NCBI RefSeq assembly: GCF_001922305.1
Contig: NZ_CP018839.1
Coordinates: forward strand, 1,178,001-1,242,000
Direction of reading: 5' to 3'
Origin: Thauera chlorobenzoica
GTDB lineage: Bacteria; Pseudomonadota; Gammaproteobacteria; Burkholderiales; Rhodocyclaceae
Length of the DNA: 64,000 bases
Numbering within the stretch: the stretch's first letter is position 1; the number at the start of each line of letters is the position of its first letter. The notes beneath the pieces were generated by a model, which saw nothing but the letters and a program-made list of their open reading frames with translations, did no database searches and was not told the origin of the DNA. Shown here piece by piece: positions 43,945 through 51,817 of the stretch. Position numbers and translations under genes: made by a program.

Positions 43945-45147
43945 ATGGAAGCGGTCAATTCGAGCAACGACGTATTGTTCATCCTGCTGGGCGCGATCAT
44001 GGTGCTCGCGATGCATGCCGGCTTCGCCTTTCTCGAGCTCGGCACGGTGCGCAAGAAGAACCAGGTCAATGCCCTGGTCAAGATCCTGTCCGATTTCGCG
44101 GTGTCGACGCTGGCGTATTTCTTCATCGGCTACGGCATCGCCTACGGCGTGCATTTTTTCAGTGGCGCCCAGGTTCTGGTCGAAAGAAGCGGCTACGAAC
44201 TGACCCGCTTCTTCTTCCTGCTGACTTTCGCCGCGGCGATCCCGGCGATCATCTCCGGCGGCATCGCCGAGCGCGCGCGCTTCCAGCCCCAGCTGGCGGC
44301 GACTTTCGTGCTCGTCGGCTTCGTCTATCCGTTGTTCGAAGGCATCGCCTGGAACCAGGCCTTCGGCATCCAGGCCTGGCTGAAGGCGAGCTTCGGCGCC
44401 GAGTTCCACGATTTCGCCGGCTCCGTGGTGGTGCATGCGATGGGCGGCTGGATCGCGCTGCCGGCGGTACTGCTGCTGGGCGCGCGGCGCGGACGTTATT
44501 CGCGCAGTGGCGCGATCGCCGCCCACCCGCCGTCGTCGATCCCCTTTCTCGCCCTCGGCGCGTGGATCCTGATCGTGGGCTGGTTCGGCTTCAACGTGAT
44601 GTCGGCGCAGAAGCTCGACAGCATTTCCGGCCTGGTCGCGATCAACTCGCTGATGGCGATGGTCGGCGGCACGGTGGCGGCGCTCGCGGCCGGGCGCAAC
44701 GACCCCGGCTTCGTCCATAACGGCCCGCTCGCCGGCCTGGTCGCGGTGTGCGCCGGCTCGGACGTGATGCACCCGCTCGGGGCGCTGGTGGTGGGCGCGG
44801 TTGCCGGCGCGCTGTTCGTGCTGATGTTCACCCTGACCCAGAACCGCTGGAAGATCGACGACGTGCTCGGGGTGTGGCCGCTGCACGGGCTGTGCGGGGC
44901 GTGGGGCGGGCTGGCGGCGGGGGTGTTCGGCAGCGCAGCGCTCGGCGGCCTGGGCGGCGTGGCGTTCCTGCCGCAGTTGATCATGACTGCGCTCGGCATC
45001 GCCGTCGCGCTCGTCGGCGGCGGGCTCGTCTATGGGGCGCTGAAGGCGGTGGTCGGCCTGCGCCTGGAGCAGGAGGAGGAGTTCAACGGCGCCGACTTGT
45101 CGATCCACCGCATCAGCGCGACCCCGGAGCGCGAGTCGAACTGGTGA
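43945..45147 (+). CDS. amtB: Ammonium transporter (Amt family)
   Basis: This 400-residue, eleven-helix channel has pore residues around VVVHAMGGWIALPA and PLHGLCGAWGGLAAG, whose histidines correspond to the twin-His pair of AmtB. It lacks the long N-terminal signal of E. coli AmtB. GGAGG at 43936-43940 supports ATG 43945. No glnK gene lies beside it, unlike the usual glnK-amtB pair. Nitrogen control is suggested by the sigma-54 promoter and NtrC-like site upstream. Confidence 0.93.
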   Translation: MEAVNSSNDVLFILLGAIMVLAMHAGFAFLELGTVRKKNQVNALVKILSDFAVSTLAYFFIGYGIAYGVHFFSGAQVLVERSGYELTRFFFLLTFAAAIPAIISGGIAERARFQPQLAATFVLVGFVYPLFEGIAWNQAFGIQAWLKASFGAEFHDFAGSVVVHAMGGWIALPAVLLLGARRGRYSRSGAIAAHPPSSIPFLALGAWILIVGWFGFNVMSAQKLDSISGLVAINSLMAMVGGTVAALAAGRNDPGFVHNGPLAGLVAVCAGSDVMHPLGALVVGAVAGALFVLMFTLTQNRWKIDDVLGVWPLHGLCGAWGGLAAGVFGSAALGGLGGVAFLPQLIMTALGIAVALVGGGLVYGALKAVVGLRLEQEEEFNGADLSIHRISATPERESNW

Positions 45148-45170
45148 GTCGTTCACCGCTTGCGGGGCTC

Positions 45171-46070
45171 TCAGCCGGCGTGCGGGCGCAGCTGCTCCAG
45201 TACTTCGAGAAAGCCCGCCAGCAGGGGGCGGGTATCGGTTTCGCGGACGGCGACGGAGAGGGCGAAATGGGCGCCCTCGTCGTCGATCGGCAGGTAGCGG
45301 ACGCGGGGAATGTGCACGCATTCGAGCGGGGCGGGGAGCAGGGCCAGGCCCAGGCCGGCGGCGACGAGGCCGATCTGGGTGGTGGCCTCGCGTGCGGTCT
45401 GCACGATCCGGGGCTCGAAGCCGGCGCGCCGGCTGAGCTGCGCGAGCAGGGCCGGCAGTCCGGTTCCGGCGCCCGGTGGAAAGGTGATGAAGGCTTCGTC
45501 GGCGAGCTCGGCGAAGCGGATCGAGCTCCGCCCGGCGAGGCGGTGGGCGACGTTGATCACCAGGCGCAGGGGGTCGCGGCCGATTTCCCGCACCTTGACC
45601 CCTGCCGCGACGGGGCCACCGACATAGCGCACCAGGCCCACATCCAGCCGGCCCCTGGCCAGGGCGGCCAATTGCGCGTCGGTGAACATTTCGGTGAGCT
45701 GCAGTTCCACTTCAGGATAGCGCTGGCGGTAGGCGTAGAGCAGGTCGGGCAGGGTGGTGGAGTAGGGCAGGGACGAGGTGAAGCCGATCCGCAGCCGGCC
45801 CAGCTCGCCGCGGGCGGCGCGCCGGGCTTCTTCGGTCGCCGCCGCGGCATCGTCGAGGATCGCCCGGGCGCGCACCAGAAAGCGTTCTCCGGCCTCGGTC
45901 AGCGCCACCCGGCGCTTGCTGCGTTCGAACAGGGCCACGCCCAGCTCCGCTTCCAGATCGCGGATCTGCATCGACAAAGGCGGCTGGCCGATGTGCAGGC
46001 GTTCGGCGGCCCGGGTGAAGTGCAGCTCTTCGGCCACGGTGACGAAGTAGCGCAGGTGGCGCAGTTCCAT
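45171..46070 (-). CDS. LysR-family transcriptional regulator
   Basis: This 299-residue regulator has an N-terminal winged helix (FTRAAERLHIGQPPLSMQIRDLEAELG) and a C-terminal effector domain. It is divergent from the MFS gene at 46172 across a 101-bp AT-rich gap, the arrangement typical of a LysR protein controlling the neighbouring transporter. The motif pattern is of the general CatR/BenM kind. The effector is unknown. Confidence 0.92.
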   Translation of the reverse strand: MELRHLRYFVTVAEELHFTRAAERLHIGQPPLSMQIRDLEAELGVALFERSKRRVALTEAGERFLVRARAILDDAAAATEEARRAARGELGRLRIGFTSSLPYSTTLPDLLYAYRQRYPEVELQLTEMFTDAQLAALARGRLDVGLVRYVGGPVAAGVKVREIGRDPLRLVINVAHRLAGRSSIRFAELADEAFITFPPGAGTGLPALLAQLSRRAGFEPRIVQTAREATTQIGLVAAGLGLALLPAPLECVHIPRVRYLPIDDEGAHFALSVAVRETDTRPLLAGFLEVLEQLRPHAG

Positions 46071-46171
46071 TGATCTGTTTTTTAGATTATTTGATGCTAT
46101 TGAATATATTGGACTGCGTGTAAACGGGCAACTACGATTCCCCGAACTCCCTCCTCCGAACGCCTGCGCCC

Positions 46172-47416
46172 ATGTCCACCGCCGCCCACGAACCCAGCCA
46201 CCTCGCCGCCGGCACGGCCGCGTACCGGCGGGCCAATTTCGCCATGTTCGTCGGCGGCTTTGCCACGTTCTGCCTGCTGTACGGCCCCCAGCCCCTGCTC
46301 CCCCTGTTTTCCGCGTATTTCGGCGTGGCGCCGGCCAGCGCCAGCCTGTCGGTTTCGGTCGCCACCGCGGCGCTCGCGCTGATGCTGGTCCCCGCCAGCC
46401 TGCTGTCGGACCGCTTCGGCCGGGCGCGGTTGATGAAATGCTCGCTTGCCGGCTCGGCCTTCTTCTCCCTGCTGATGCCGCTGGTGGCGGATTTCCAGCA
46501 GCTGCTGGTCCTGCGCACCCTGCTCGGCATTTCCATCGCCGGGCTGCCGGCGGCGGCGATGGCCTGGCTGGGAGAGGAGATCGCCCCCGACGCCAGAGGC
46601 CGGGCGATGGGGCTCTACATCGCCGGCAACGCCCTGGGGGGGATGAGCGGGCGCTTCATCGCCGCGCTGGTCACCGAGTGGAGCGACTGGCAGAGCGCCT
46701 TCCTGGTCCTCGGTCTGATCGGGCTTGCGGCCGCCCTGCTGTTCTGGAAATGCGTCCCCGCATCGCGCCATTTCGAGCCGCGCAGCATGGCGCCCGCCGC
46801 CCTCGCCGCTGATCTGGGACGCATCTTCCGCGACCCCGGCCTGCCCGTCCTGTTCCTGTCCTCCTTCCTGCTGATGGGGGCATTCGTCGGGCTCTACAAT
46901 TACCTCGGCTTCCGCCTCGAGGCCGTGCCTTTCGAATTGGGGCAGAGCGCGATCGGGGCCATTTTCCTGCTCTACGTGCTGGGCACCTGGGCTTCGGCGT
47001 GGTCGGGGCGGCTGGTCGATCGGATCGGGCGCAGGCAGGTGTTATGGATCATGGTGGCGGTGATGGGGCTCGGCCTGGGGCTGACCCTGCCCGAATCGCT
47101 TCCCGCGGTGATCGGCGGCGTAGCCTTGTTCACCTTCGGTTTTTTCGGCGCTCATGCCACCGCCAGCGGCTGGGTCGGCGCGCGCGCGAGCGAGCGGCGG
47201 GCGCTGGCCGCGGCACTGTACCTCACCGGCTATTACCTGGGGGCCAGCATCCCGGGCTCCCTCGTCGGCCTGGCTTGGAGCGGGGGGCGCTGGCCCGGAG
47301 TGAGCCTGGCCGTCGGTGGGTGCGTGCTCGCCGTGTTCGGCCTGGCCCTGTATTTGCGCCGCCTCGAGGCGGTGGTCGTGGCCCGGGAGCGCGGATGCTC
47401 TTCCGACCCGCGGTGA
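46172..47416 (+). CDS. MFS transporter (YnfM-like efflux permease)
   Basis: This 414-residue, twelve-helix major facilitator has the loop 2-3 motif SLLSDRFGRARLM and the loop 8-9 variant SGRLVDRIGRRQVL, typical of drug or metabolite efflux permeases of the YnfM/arabinose-efflux group. N-terminal residues 1-25 are polar. It is controlled, by position, by the divergent LysR protein. No clear ribosome site is seen. Substrate unknown. Confidence 0.9.
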   Translation: MSTAAHEPSHLAAGTAAYRRANFAMFVGGFATFCLLYGPQPLLPLFSAYFGVAPASASLSVSVATAALALMLVPASLLSDRFGRARLMKCSLAGSAFFSLLMPLVADFQQLLVLRTLLGISIAGLPAAAMAWLGEEIAPDARGRAMGLYIAGNALGGMSGRFIAALVTEWSDWQSAFLVLGLIGLAAALLFWKCVPASRHFEPRSMAPAALAADLGRIFRDPGLPVLFLSSFLLMGAFVGLYNYLGFRLEAVPFELGQSAIGAIFLLYVLGTWASAWSGRLVDRIGRRQVLWIMVAVMGLGLGLTLPESLPAVIGGVALFTFGFFGAHATASGWVGARASERRALAAALYLTGYYLGASIPGSLVGLAWSGGRWPGVSLAVGGCVLAVFGLALYLRRLEAVVVARERGCSSDPR

Positions 47417-47517
47417 CGGGGCCGGCCCGGCTGCCCGGGCCCGGGTGAGACCGCCCGGCTTTGTTCGTCCGGTCCTGTTCGCCCGCTCCGTTCAGCGATC
47501 CCTTGCCGTGATCTCCT

Positions 47518-48804
47518 TCATCCACCGGCCGCCGGGCGCGAGGTGCGAGCCTGCAGCCACGTCCGCACGCCGCGCCCGGCGGCCGCGCCGCTGGCGAAGC
47601 AGGCGGTGAGCAGGTAGCCGCCGGTGGGCGCTTCCCAGTCGAGCATTTCGCCGGCGCAGAACACGCCGGGGACCGCCTGCAGCATCAGGTTCGGATCCAG
47701 CGCCTCGAAGCGCACGCCGCCGGCGCTGCTGATCGCCTCGTCGAGCGGGCGTGGCGCGGCCAGGCGCAGCGGCAGCGCCTTGATCCCGGCGGCGAGGCGT
47801 GCGGGATCGTCGAAATCGGCTTTCCCCAGGCATTCGTGCAGCAGCCCGGCCTTGACCCCCTTGATCCCGGCCTGGCCCTGCAGGTGGCTGGCCAGCGAGC
47901 GGCGCCCGCGCGGACGGGAAAGCTCCGCAGTCAGGCGCTCCAGGCTACGCCCGGGGGCGAGGTCGAGATAGAAGGTGACGCTGCCCTGGGCGCGCAGGGT
48001 GTCGCGCAGCACCGCCGACAAGGCGTAGATCAGCCCGCCTTCGATGCCGGTGGCGGAGATCAGGGCTTCGCCGGCACGCTGGTGCACGCGGCCGCCGGCG
48101 TCGGTGACGCGGGCGGCGACCGATTTCAGCGGCTGGCCGCGGAAGCGCTCGGCGAAGTGCGCGCTCCAGCCGATGTCGAAGCCGCAGTTGGCCGGCTGCA
48201 GCGCGGCGACGTCGACGCCGGCGGCGCGCAGCAGCGCCACCCAGGCGCCGTCCGAGCCCAGCCTGGCCCAGCTGCCGCCGCCCAGCGCGAGCACCACGGC
48301 GTCGGCCGTGACCGTGCGTTCTCCGCCCGGGGCGGCAAAGCGCAGCGCCGTGCCGTTCCCGGCCCAGCCCAGCCAGCGGTGGCGCACGGCGAAGTGCACG
48401 CCGGCCGCGCGCAGCCGCGCCAGCCAGGCGCGCAGCAGCGGCGCCGCCTTCATTTCGCGCGGAAACACACGCCCGGAACTGCCGATGAAGGTCTCCACCC
48501 CGAGGCCGTGCGCCCATTCGCGCAGCGCCTGCGGGCCGAAGGCGGCGAGCATCGGCGCGAGGGCGCCGCGGCGCTCGCCGTAGCGGGCGAGGAAGGTGTC
48601 GGCCGCTTCGCTGTGGGTGAGGTTGAGCCCGCCGCGCCCGGCGAGCAGGAACTTGCGCCCGACCGAGGGCATGGCGTCGAACACGGTGACGTCCACGCCG
48701 CCGTTGGCCAGGGTTTCGGCCGCCATCAGGCCGGCCGGACCGCCGCCGATCACGGCAACGCGGGGGCGTGGGGAGGGCTGCTCCGGATGGGCTGCACTGT
48801 GCAT
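47518..48804 (-). CDS. HI0933-type NAD(P)/FAD-dependent oxidoreductase
   Basis: This 428-residue flavoprotein has the FAD-binding VAVIGGGPAGLMAAE at about 16-30, GRGGLNLTHSE, and the C-terminal FCAGEMLDWEAPTGGYLLTAC motif of HI0933/BaiN-like proteins. The physiological substrate of the family is not established. ATG 48804 is used; the frame reaches 49032 only as an open high-GC stretch. The gene stands alone between a convergent MFS gene and a thioesterase gene. Confidence 0.9.
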   Translation of the reverse strand: MHSAAHPEQPSPRPRVAVIGGGPAGLMAAETLANGGVDVTVFDAMPSVGRKFLLAGRGGLNLTHSEAADTFLARYGERRGALAPMLAAFGPQALREWAHGLGVETFIGSSGRVFPREMKAAPLLRAWLARLRAAGVHFAVRHRWLGWAGNGTALRFAAPGGERTVTADAVVLALGGGSWARLGSDGAWVALLRAAGVDVAALQPANCGFDIGWSAHFAERFRGQPLKSVAARVTDAGGRVHQRAGEALISATGIEGGLIYALSAVLRDTLRAQGSVTFYLDLAPGRSLERLTAELSRPRGRRSLASHLQGQAGIKGVKAGLLHECLGKADFDDPARLAAGIKALPLRLAAPRPLDEAISSAGGVRFEALDPNLMLQAVPGVFCAGEMLDWEAPTGGYLLTACFASGAAAGRGVRTWLQARTSRPAAGG

Positions 48805-48895
48805 GGCGGGGAAGCGTCGCGGGTCGGGGGCGCCTGGCGGGGTGCGGTGCCGGGGGCGCGGGGAGCGGAGTGCAACGGGGTGCGCCGGCAGTGCT

Positions 48896-49324
48896 TCAGG
48901 AGGCGGTGAAGCGCTGCCGGAAGCGCTCCGGAACGGGTGCCTTTTGCCGCGCGCCGTAGTCGAAGAACATGATCCCGGTCTTGCCGCGCGCCACTTCGCG
49001 CCCGCTCGCCTGGTCCGACATCCGCCATGCAAGGTCGCAGCCGTGTTCGTGGAAGTCGGCGGCGGTCATGTCGACGGTCATGGTTTCGCCGTGGAAGGCT
49101 TCGGCGCGGTACTGGACGGCGGCGTCGGCGACGATGATGCCGCAGCCGTCGACGTCGAGTTCGGTGTAGCCCATCGATTTCAGGAAACGCACCCGCGCCT
49201 CGGAGACCACGCCGAGCAGTTGGGCGTTGTCGAGATGGTTGCCGTAATTGATGTGCGAGATCAGTAGCGGGACGTCGGTCCGGAAGGCGAAGGCGGCGGG
49301 GAGTTCGATTCGGATGCGGGCCAT
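48896..49324 (-). CDS. 4HBT-type hot-dog thioesterase
   Basis: This 142-residue, single hot-dog protein has ISHINYGNHLDNAQLLG in the long helix region and a central EAFHGETMTVDM strand. Such thioesterases hydrolyse aryl or acyl-CoA thioesters in the cytosol. The usual catalytic Asp of 4-hydroxybenzoyl-CoA thioesterase is replaced by Asn/Gly-rich residues at the same place, so specificity is open. ATG 49324 is the conserved start. Confidence 0.85.
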   Translation of the reverse strand: MARIRIELPAAFAFRTDVPLLISHINYGNHLDNAQLLGVVSEARVRFLKSMGYTELDVDGCGIIVADAAVQYRAEAFHGETMTVDMTAADFHEHGCDLAWRMSDQASGREVARGKTGIMFFDYGARQKAPVPERFRQRFTAS

Positions 49325-49504
49325 GGCGGGAGGGAGTGGGGCGGGAGGAAAGGATAAGGGGCGGAGCGGGAAGGTGCAATCACGCCGGCGGGATCGCATC
49401 GCGCCGCCGCTTTTCGCACTGCCATGGTGCATGAAGGGGCGGAAAGAAAAATTTTCAACCCGCGACGCACCAATGTGGGGATTTTGATGCACAATATTGG
49501 GGTG

Positions 49505-49546
49505 CGCACGCGATGATTTCGGGTAAAACCGAGATCATCGCGTGCG
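49505..49546 (+). promoter_or_regulatory. Long inverted repeat in the gdhA leader
   Basis: CGCACGCGATGAT (49505-49517) and ATCATCGCGTGCG (49534-49546) form a perfect 13-bp stem; a CGG/CCG inner stem shortens the loop further. It starts 92 bp before the gdhA ATG. Either a regulator binding palindrome or an RNA hairpin is possible. There is no U-run, so it is not a simple terminator. The 272-bp gap from 49325 holds no other recognisable element. Confidence 0.75.
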
Positions 49547-49596
49547 CGTGTCTGTCCGCTCCATTTTCAATTCACCCTACCTACAGGCTCAATACC

Positions 49597-50940
49597 ATGA
49601 AATATCAGTCTCTCGAGGAGTTCCTGGCTTACGTTGAACAGCGCAACCCCGGCCAGCCCGAATACCTGCAGGCGGTCAGTGAAGTCATGGAGAGCCTGTG
49701 GCCCTTCATTTCCGCGAATCAACGTTATGCCGAGCATTCCCTCCTCGACCGGCTGATCGAGCCCGAGCGCGTGATCATGTTCCGCGTCTCCTGGGTGGAC
49801 GACCGCGGCGAGGTGCAGGTCAATCGCGGCTACCGCATCCAGCACAGCTCGGCGATCGGCCCCTACAAGGGCGGCCTGCGCTTCCACCCCTCGGTGAACC
49901 TGTCGATCCTGAAGTTCCTCGCCTTCGAGCAGACCTTCAAGAACGCGCTCACCACGCTGCCGATGGGCGGCGGCAAGGGCGGTTCCGACTTCGATCCCAA
50001 AGGCCGCAGCCCCGGTGAAGTGATGCGCTTCTGCCAGGCTTTCATCAGCGAGCTGTACCGCCACATCGGCTCCGACACCGACGTGCCGGCGGGCGACATC
50101 GGCGTCGGCGGGCGTGAAGTCGGCTTCATGACGGGGATGATGAAGAAGCTGTCGAACGACGCCGCGTGCGTGTTCACCGGCAAGGGCCTCGCGTTCGGCG
50201 GCTCGCTGATCCGTCCGGAATCGACCGGCTATGGCACGGTGTATTTCGCTCAGGCCATGCTCGAGCATGCCGGGCGCGACTTCGCCGGGATGCGCGTGTC
50301 GGTGTCGGGTTCGGGCAACGTCGCCCAGTACGCCATCGAGAAGCTGCTCCAGCTCGGCGCGAAGCCGATCACCTGCTCGGATTCGAGCGGCACGGTGATC
50401 GACGAGGAAGGCTTCACCCACGAGAAGCTGGCCGTCCTCATGGAAATCAAGAACCACTACTACGGCCGTGTCGCCGAGTACGCCGAGCGTGTCGGCGCCC
50501 GCTTCGAGCCGGGCGTGCGGCCGTGGCACGTGCCGGTCGAAGTTGCGCTGCCGTGCGCGACCCAGAACGAGCTCGACGCCAATGACGCTGCGACCCTGGT
50601 CAAGAACGGCGTGATCGCCGTGGCCGAAGGTGCCAACATGCCCAGCACCGCCGAAGCGGTGAAGGTGTTCGAGCACAACGGCGTGCTCTACGCCCCGGGC
50701 AAGGCGAGCAACGCCGGTGGCGTCGCCACCTCCGGCCTGGAGATGAGCCAGAACGCGATGCGCATGTCGTGGACGCGCGACGAGGTCGACGGCCGCCTGC
50801 AGGAGATCATGCTCGGCATCCACGCCGCCTGCCTGAAGTACGGCCAGCGCGAGGACGGCACGGTGAGCTACGCCGACGGCGCCAACGTCGCCGGCTTCGT
50901 CAAGGTCGCCGACGCGATGCTCGCCCAGGGTGTGATCTGA
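49597..50940 (+). CDS. gdhA: NADP-specific glutamate dehydrogenase
   Basis: This 447-residue hexameric enzyme assimilates ammonia by reductive amination of 2-oxoglutarate. Catalytic motifs are YKGGLRFHPSVN, LPMGGGKGGSDFDPKGRS (active-site Lys) and VPAGDIGVGGREVGFM. The Rossmann motif is VSGSGNVAQYA. ATG 49597 gives MKYQSLEEFL, the usual start. The nearby amtB suggests nitrogen economy, though the two are not co-transcribed. A strong terminator follows. Confidence 0.95.
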   Translation: MKYQSLEEFLAYVEQRNPGQPEYLQAVSEVMESLWPFISANQRYAEHSLLDRLIEPERVIMFRVSWVDDRGEVQVNRGYRIQHSSAIGPYKGGLRFHPSVNLSILKFLAFEQTFKNALTTLPMGGGKGGSDFDPKGRSPGEVMRFCQAFISELYRHIGSDTDVPAGDIGVGGREVGFMTGMMKKLSNDAACVFTGKGLAFGGSLIRPESTGYGTVYFAQAMLEHAGRDFAGMRVSVSGSGNVAQYAIEKLLQLGAKPITCSDSSGTVIDEEGFTHEKLAVLMEIKNHYYGRVAEYAERVGARFEPGVRPWHVPVEVALPCATQNELDANDAATLVKNGVIAVAEGANMPSTAEAVKVFEHNGVLYAPGKASNAGGVATSGLEMSQNAMRMSWTRDEVDGRLQEIMLGIHAACLKYGQREDGTVSYADGANVAGFVKVADAMLAQGVI

Positions 50941-50982
50941 CCGCGTCCGGCTGCGGCCGGAGGCGCTTGCGCCGACCCTTCG

Positions 50983-51017
50983 CCCGCCCCGCGGCAGTTG
51001 TCGCCGGGCGGGTTTTT
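50983..51017 (+). terminator. Rho-independent terminator of gdhA
   Basis: The stem CCCGCCC/GGGCGGG (50983-50989 and 51006-51012) is followed by TTTTT at 51013-51017, 43 bp after the gdhA stop. Confidence 0.8.
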
Positions 51018-51088
51018 CACCTCTGCGGCGGCACAAGGCCGATCGGTTAAACTGCCGCCCGTGCCAACGAATTCAGGAGTGTCTTCCC

Positions 51089-51733
51089 ATGATCCAGGTC
51101 AGCATCGTCCCGGTCACCCCCTTTGAGCAGAACTGCAGCATCCTGTGGTGCGACCGCAGCAAGAAGGCGGCGGTGGTGGACCCCGGCGGCGACCTCGACC
51201 GCATCCTCGCCGCGGTGCGCGAGCTGGGGGTGACGGTGGAGCGGATCCTCGTCACCCACGGCCACATCGACCATGCCGGCGGCACCGCGAAGCTCGCCCG
51301 CGAGCTGGGCGTGCCGATCGAAGGCCCGCAGGAAGAAGACCGCTTCTGGATCGAAGGGATGCCGGAGCAGAGCCGTACATTCGGTTTTCCCGGCGTCGAG
51401 GCCTTCGAGCCCGACCGCTGGCTGCACGACGGCGATACCGTCACCGTCGGCGAGGAGACCTTGCAGGTCATTCATGCGCCCGGCCATACCCCCGGCCATG
51501 TCGTGTTCGTTCATCCCGGCGCGCGCCTGGCGATCGTCGGCGACGTCCTGTTCGCCGGCTCGATCGGGCGCACCGACTTTCCCCGCGGCGACCATCAGAC
51601 TCTGATCCACTCGATCCGCGACAAGCTCTTTCCGCTCGGCGACGACATCACCTTCATCCCCGGCCACGGTCCCACGTCCACGTTCGGCGAAGAGCGCGAG
51701 AGCAATCCCTTCGTCGGCGGGCGCTACCGCTGA
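51089..51733 (+). CDS. MBL-fold metallo-hydrolase (glyoxalase II/YcbL-like)
   Basis: This 214-residue metallo-beta-lactamase-fold enzyme has the zinc motif THGHIDHAGG, a further His at HAPGHTPGH and Asp in IVGDVLFAGSIGRTD. It resembles YcbL, a type II glyoxalase-like thioesterase. AGGAG lies 12 bases before ATG 51089. Cytosolic. A one-step hydrolysis of S-lactoylglutathione or another thioester is likely. Confidence 0.9.
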   Translation: MIQVSIVPVTPFEQNCSILWCDRSKKAAVVDPGGDLDRILAAVRELGVTVERILVTHGHIDHAGGTAKLARELGVPIEGPQEEDRFWIEGMPEQSRTFGFPGVEAFEPDRWLHDGDTVTVGEETLQVIHAPGHTPGHVVFVHPGARLAIVGDVLFAGSIGRTDFPRGDHQTLIHSIRDKLFPLGDDITFIPGHGPTSTFGEERESNPFVGGRYR

Positions 51734-51817
51734 GCCGCGCGCCCCGTCCGGTTGCCGCCCGCTCGATTCCAGCGCAATATTTCCTCCATGCCGGCGGGGC
51801 CGGTGCCGAACGGGGGG

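Noticed and set aside
49440..49520. An NtrC site upstream of gdhA (GCAC...GTGC at about 49483-49506)
   Set aside because: The half-sites are 9 bp apart rather than 7 and no -24/-12 promoter follows.
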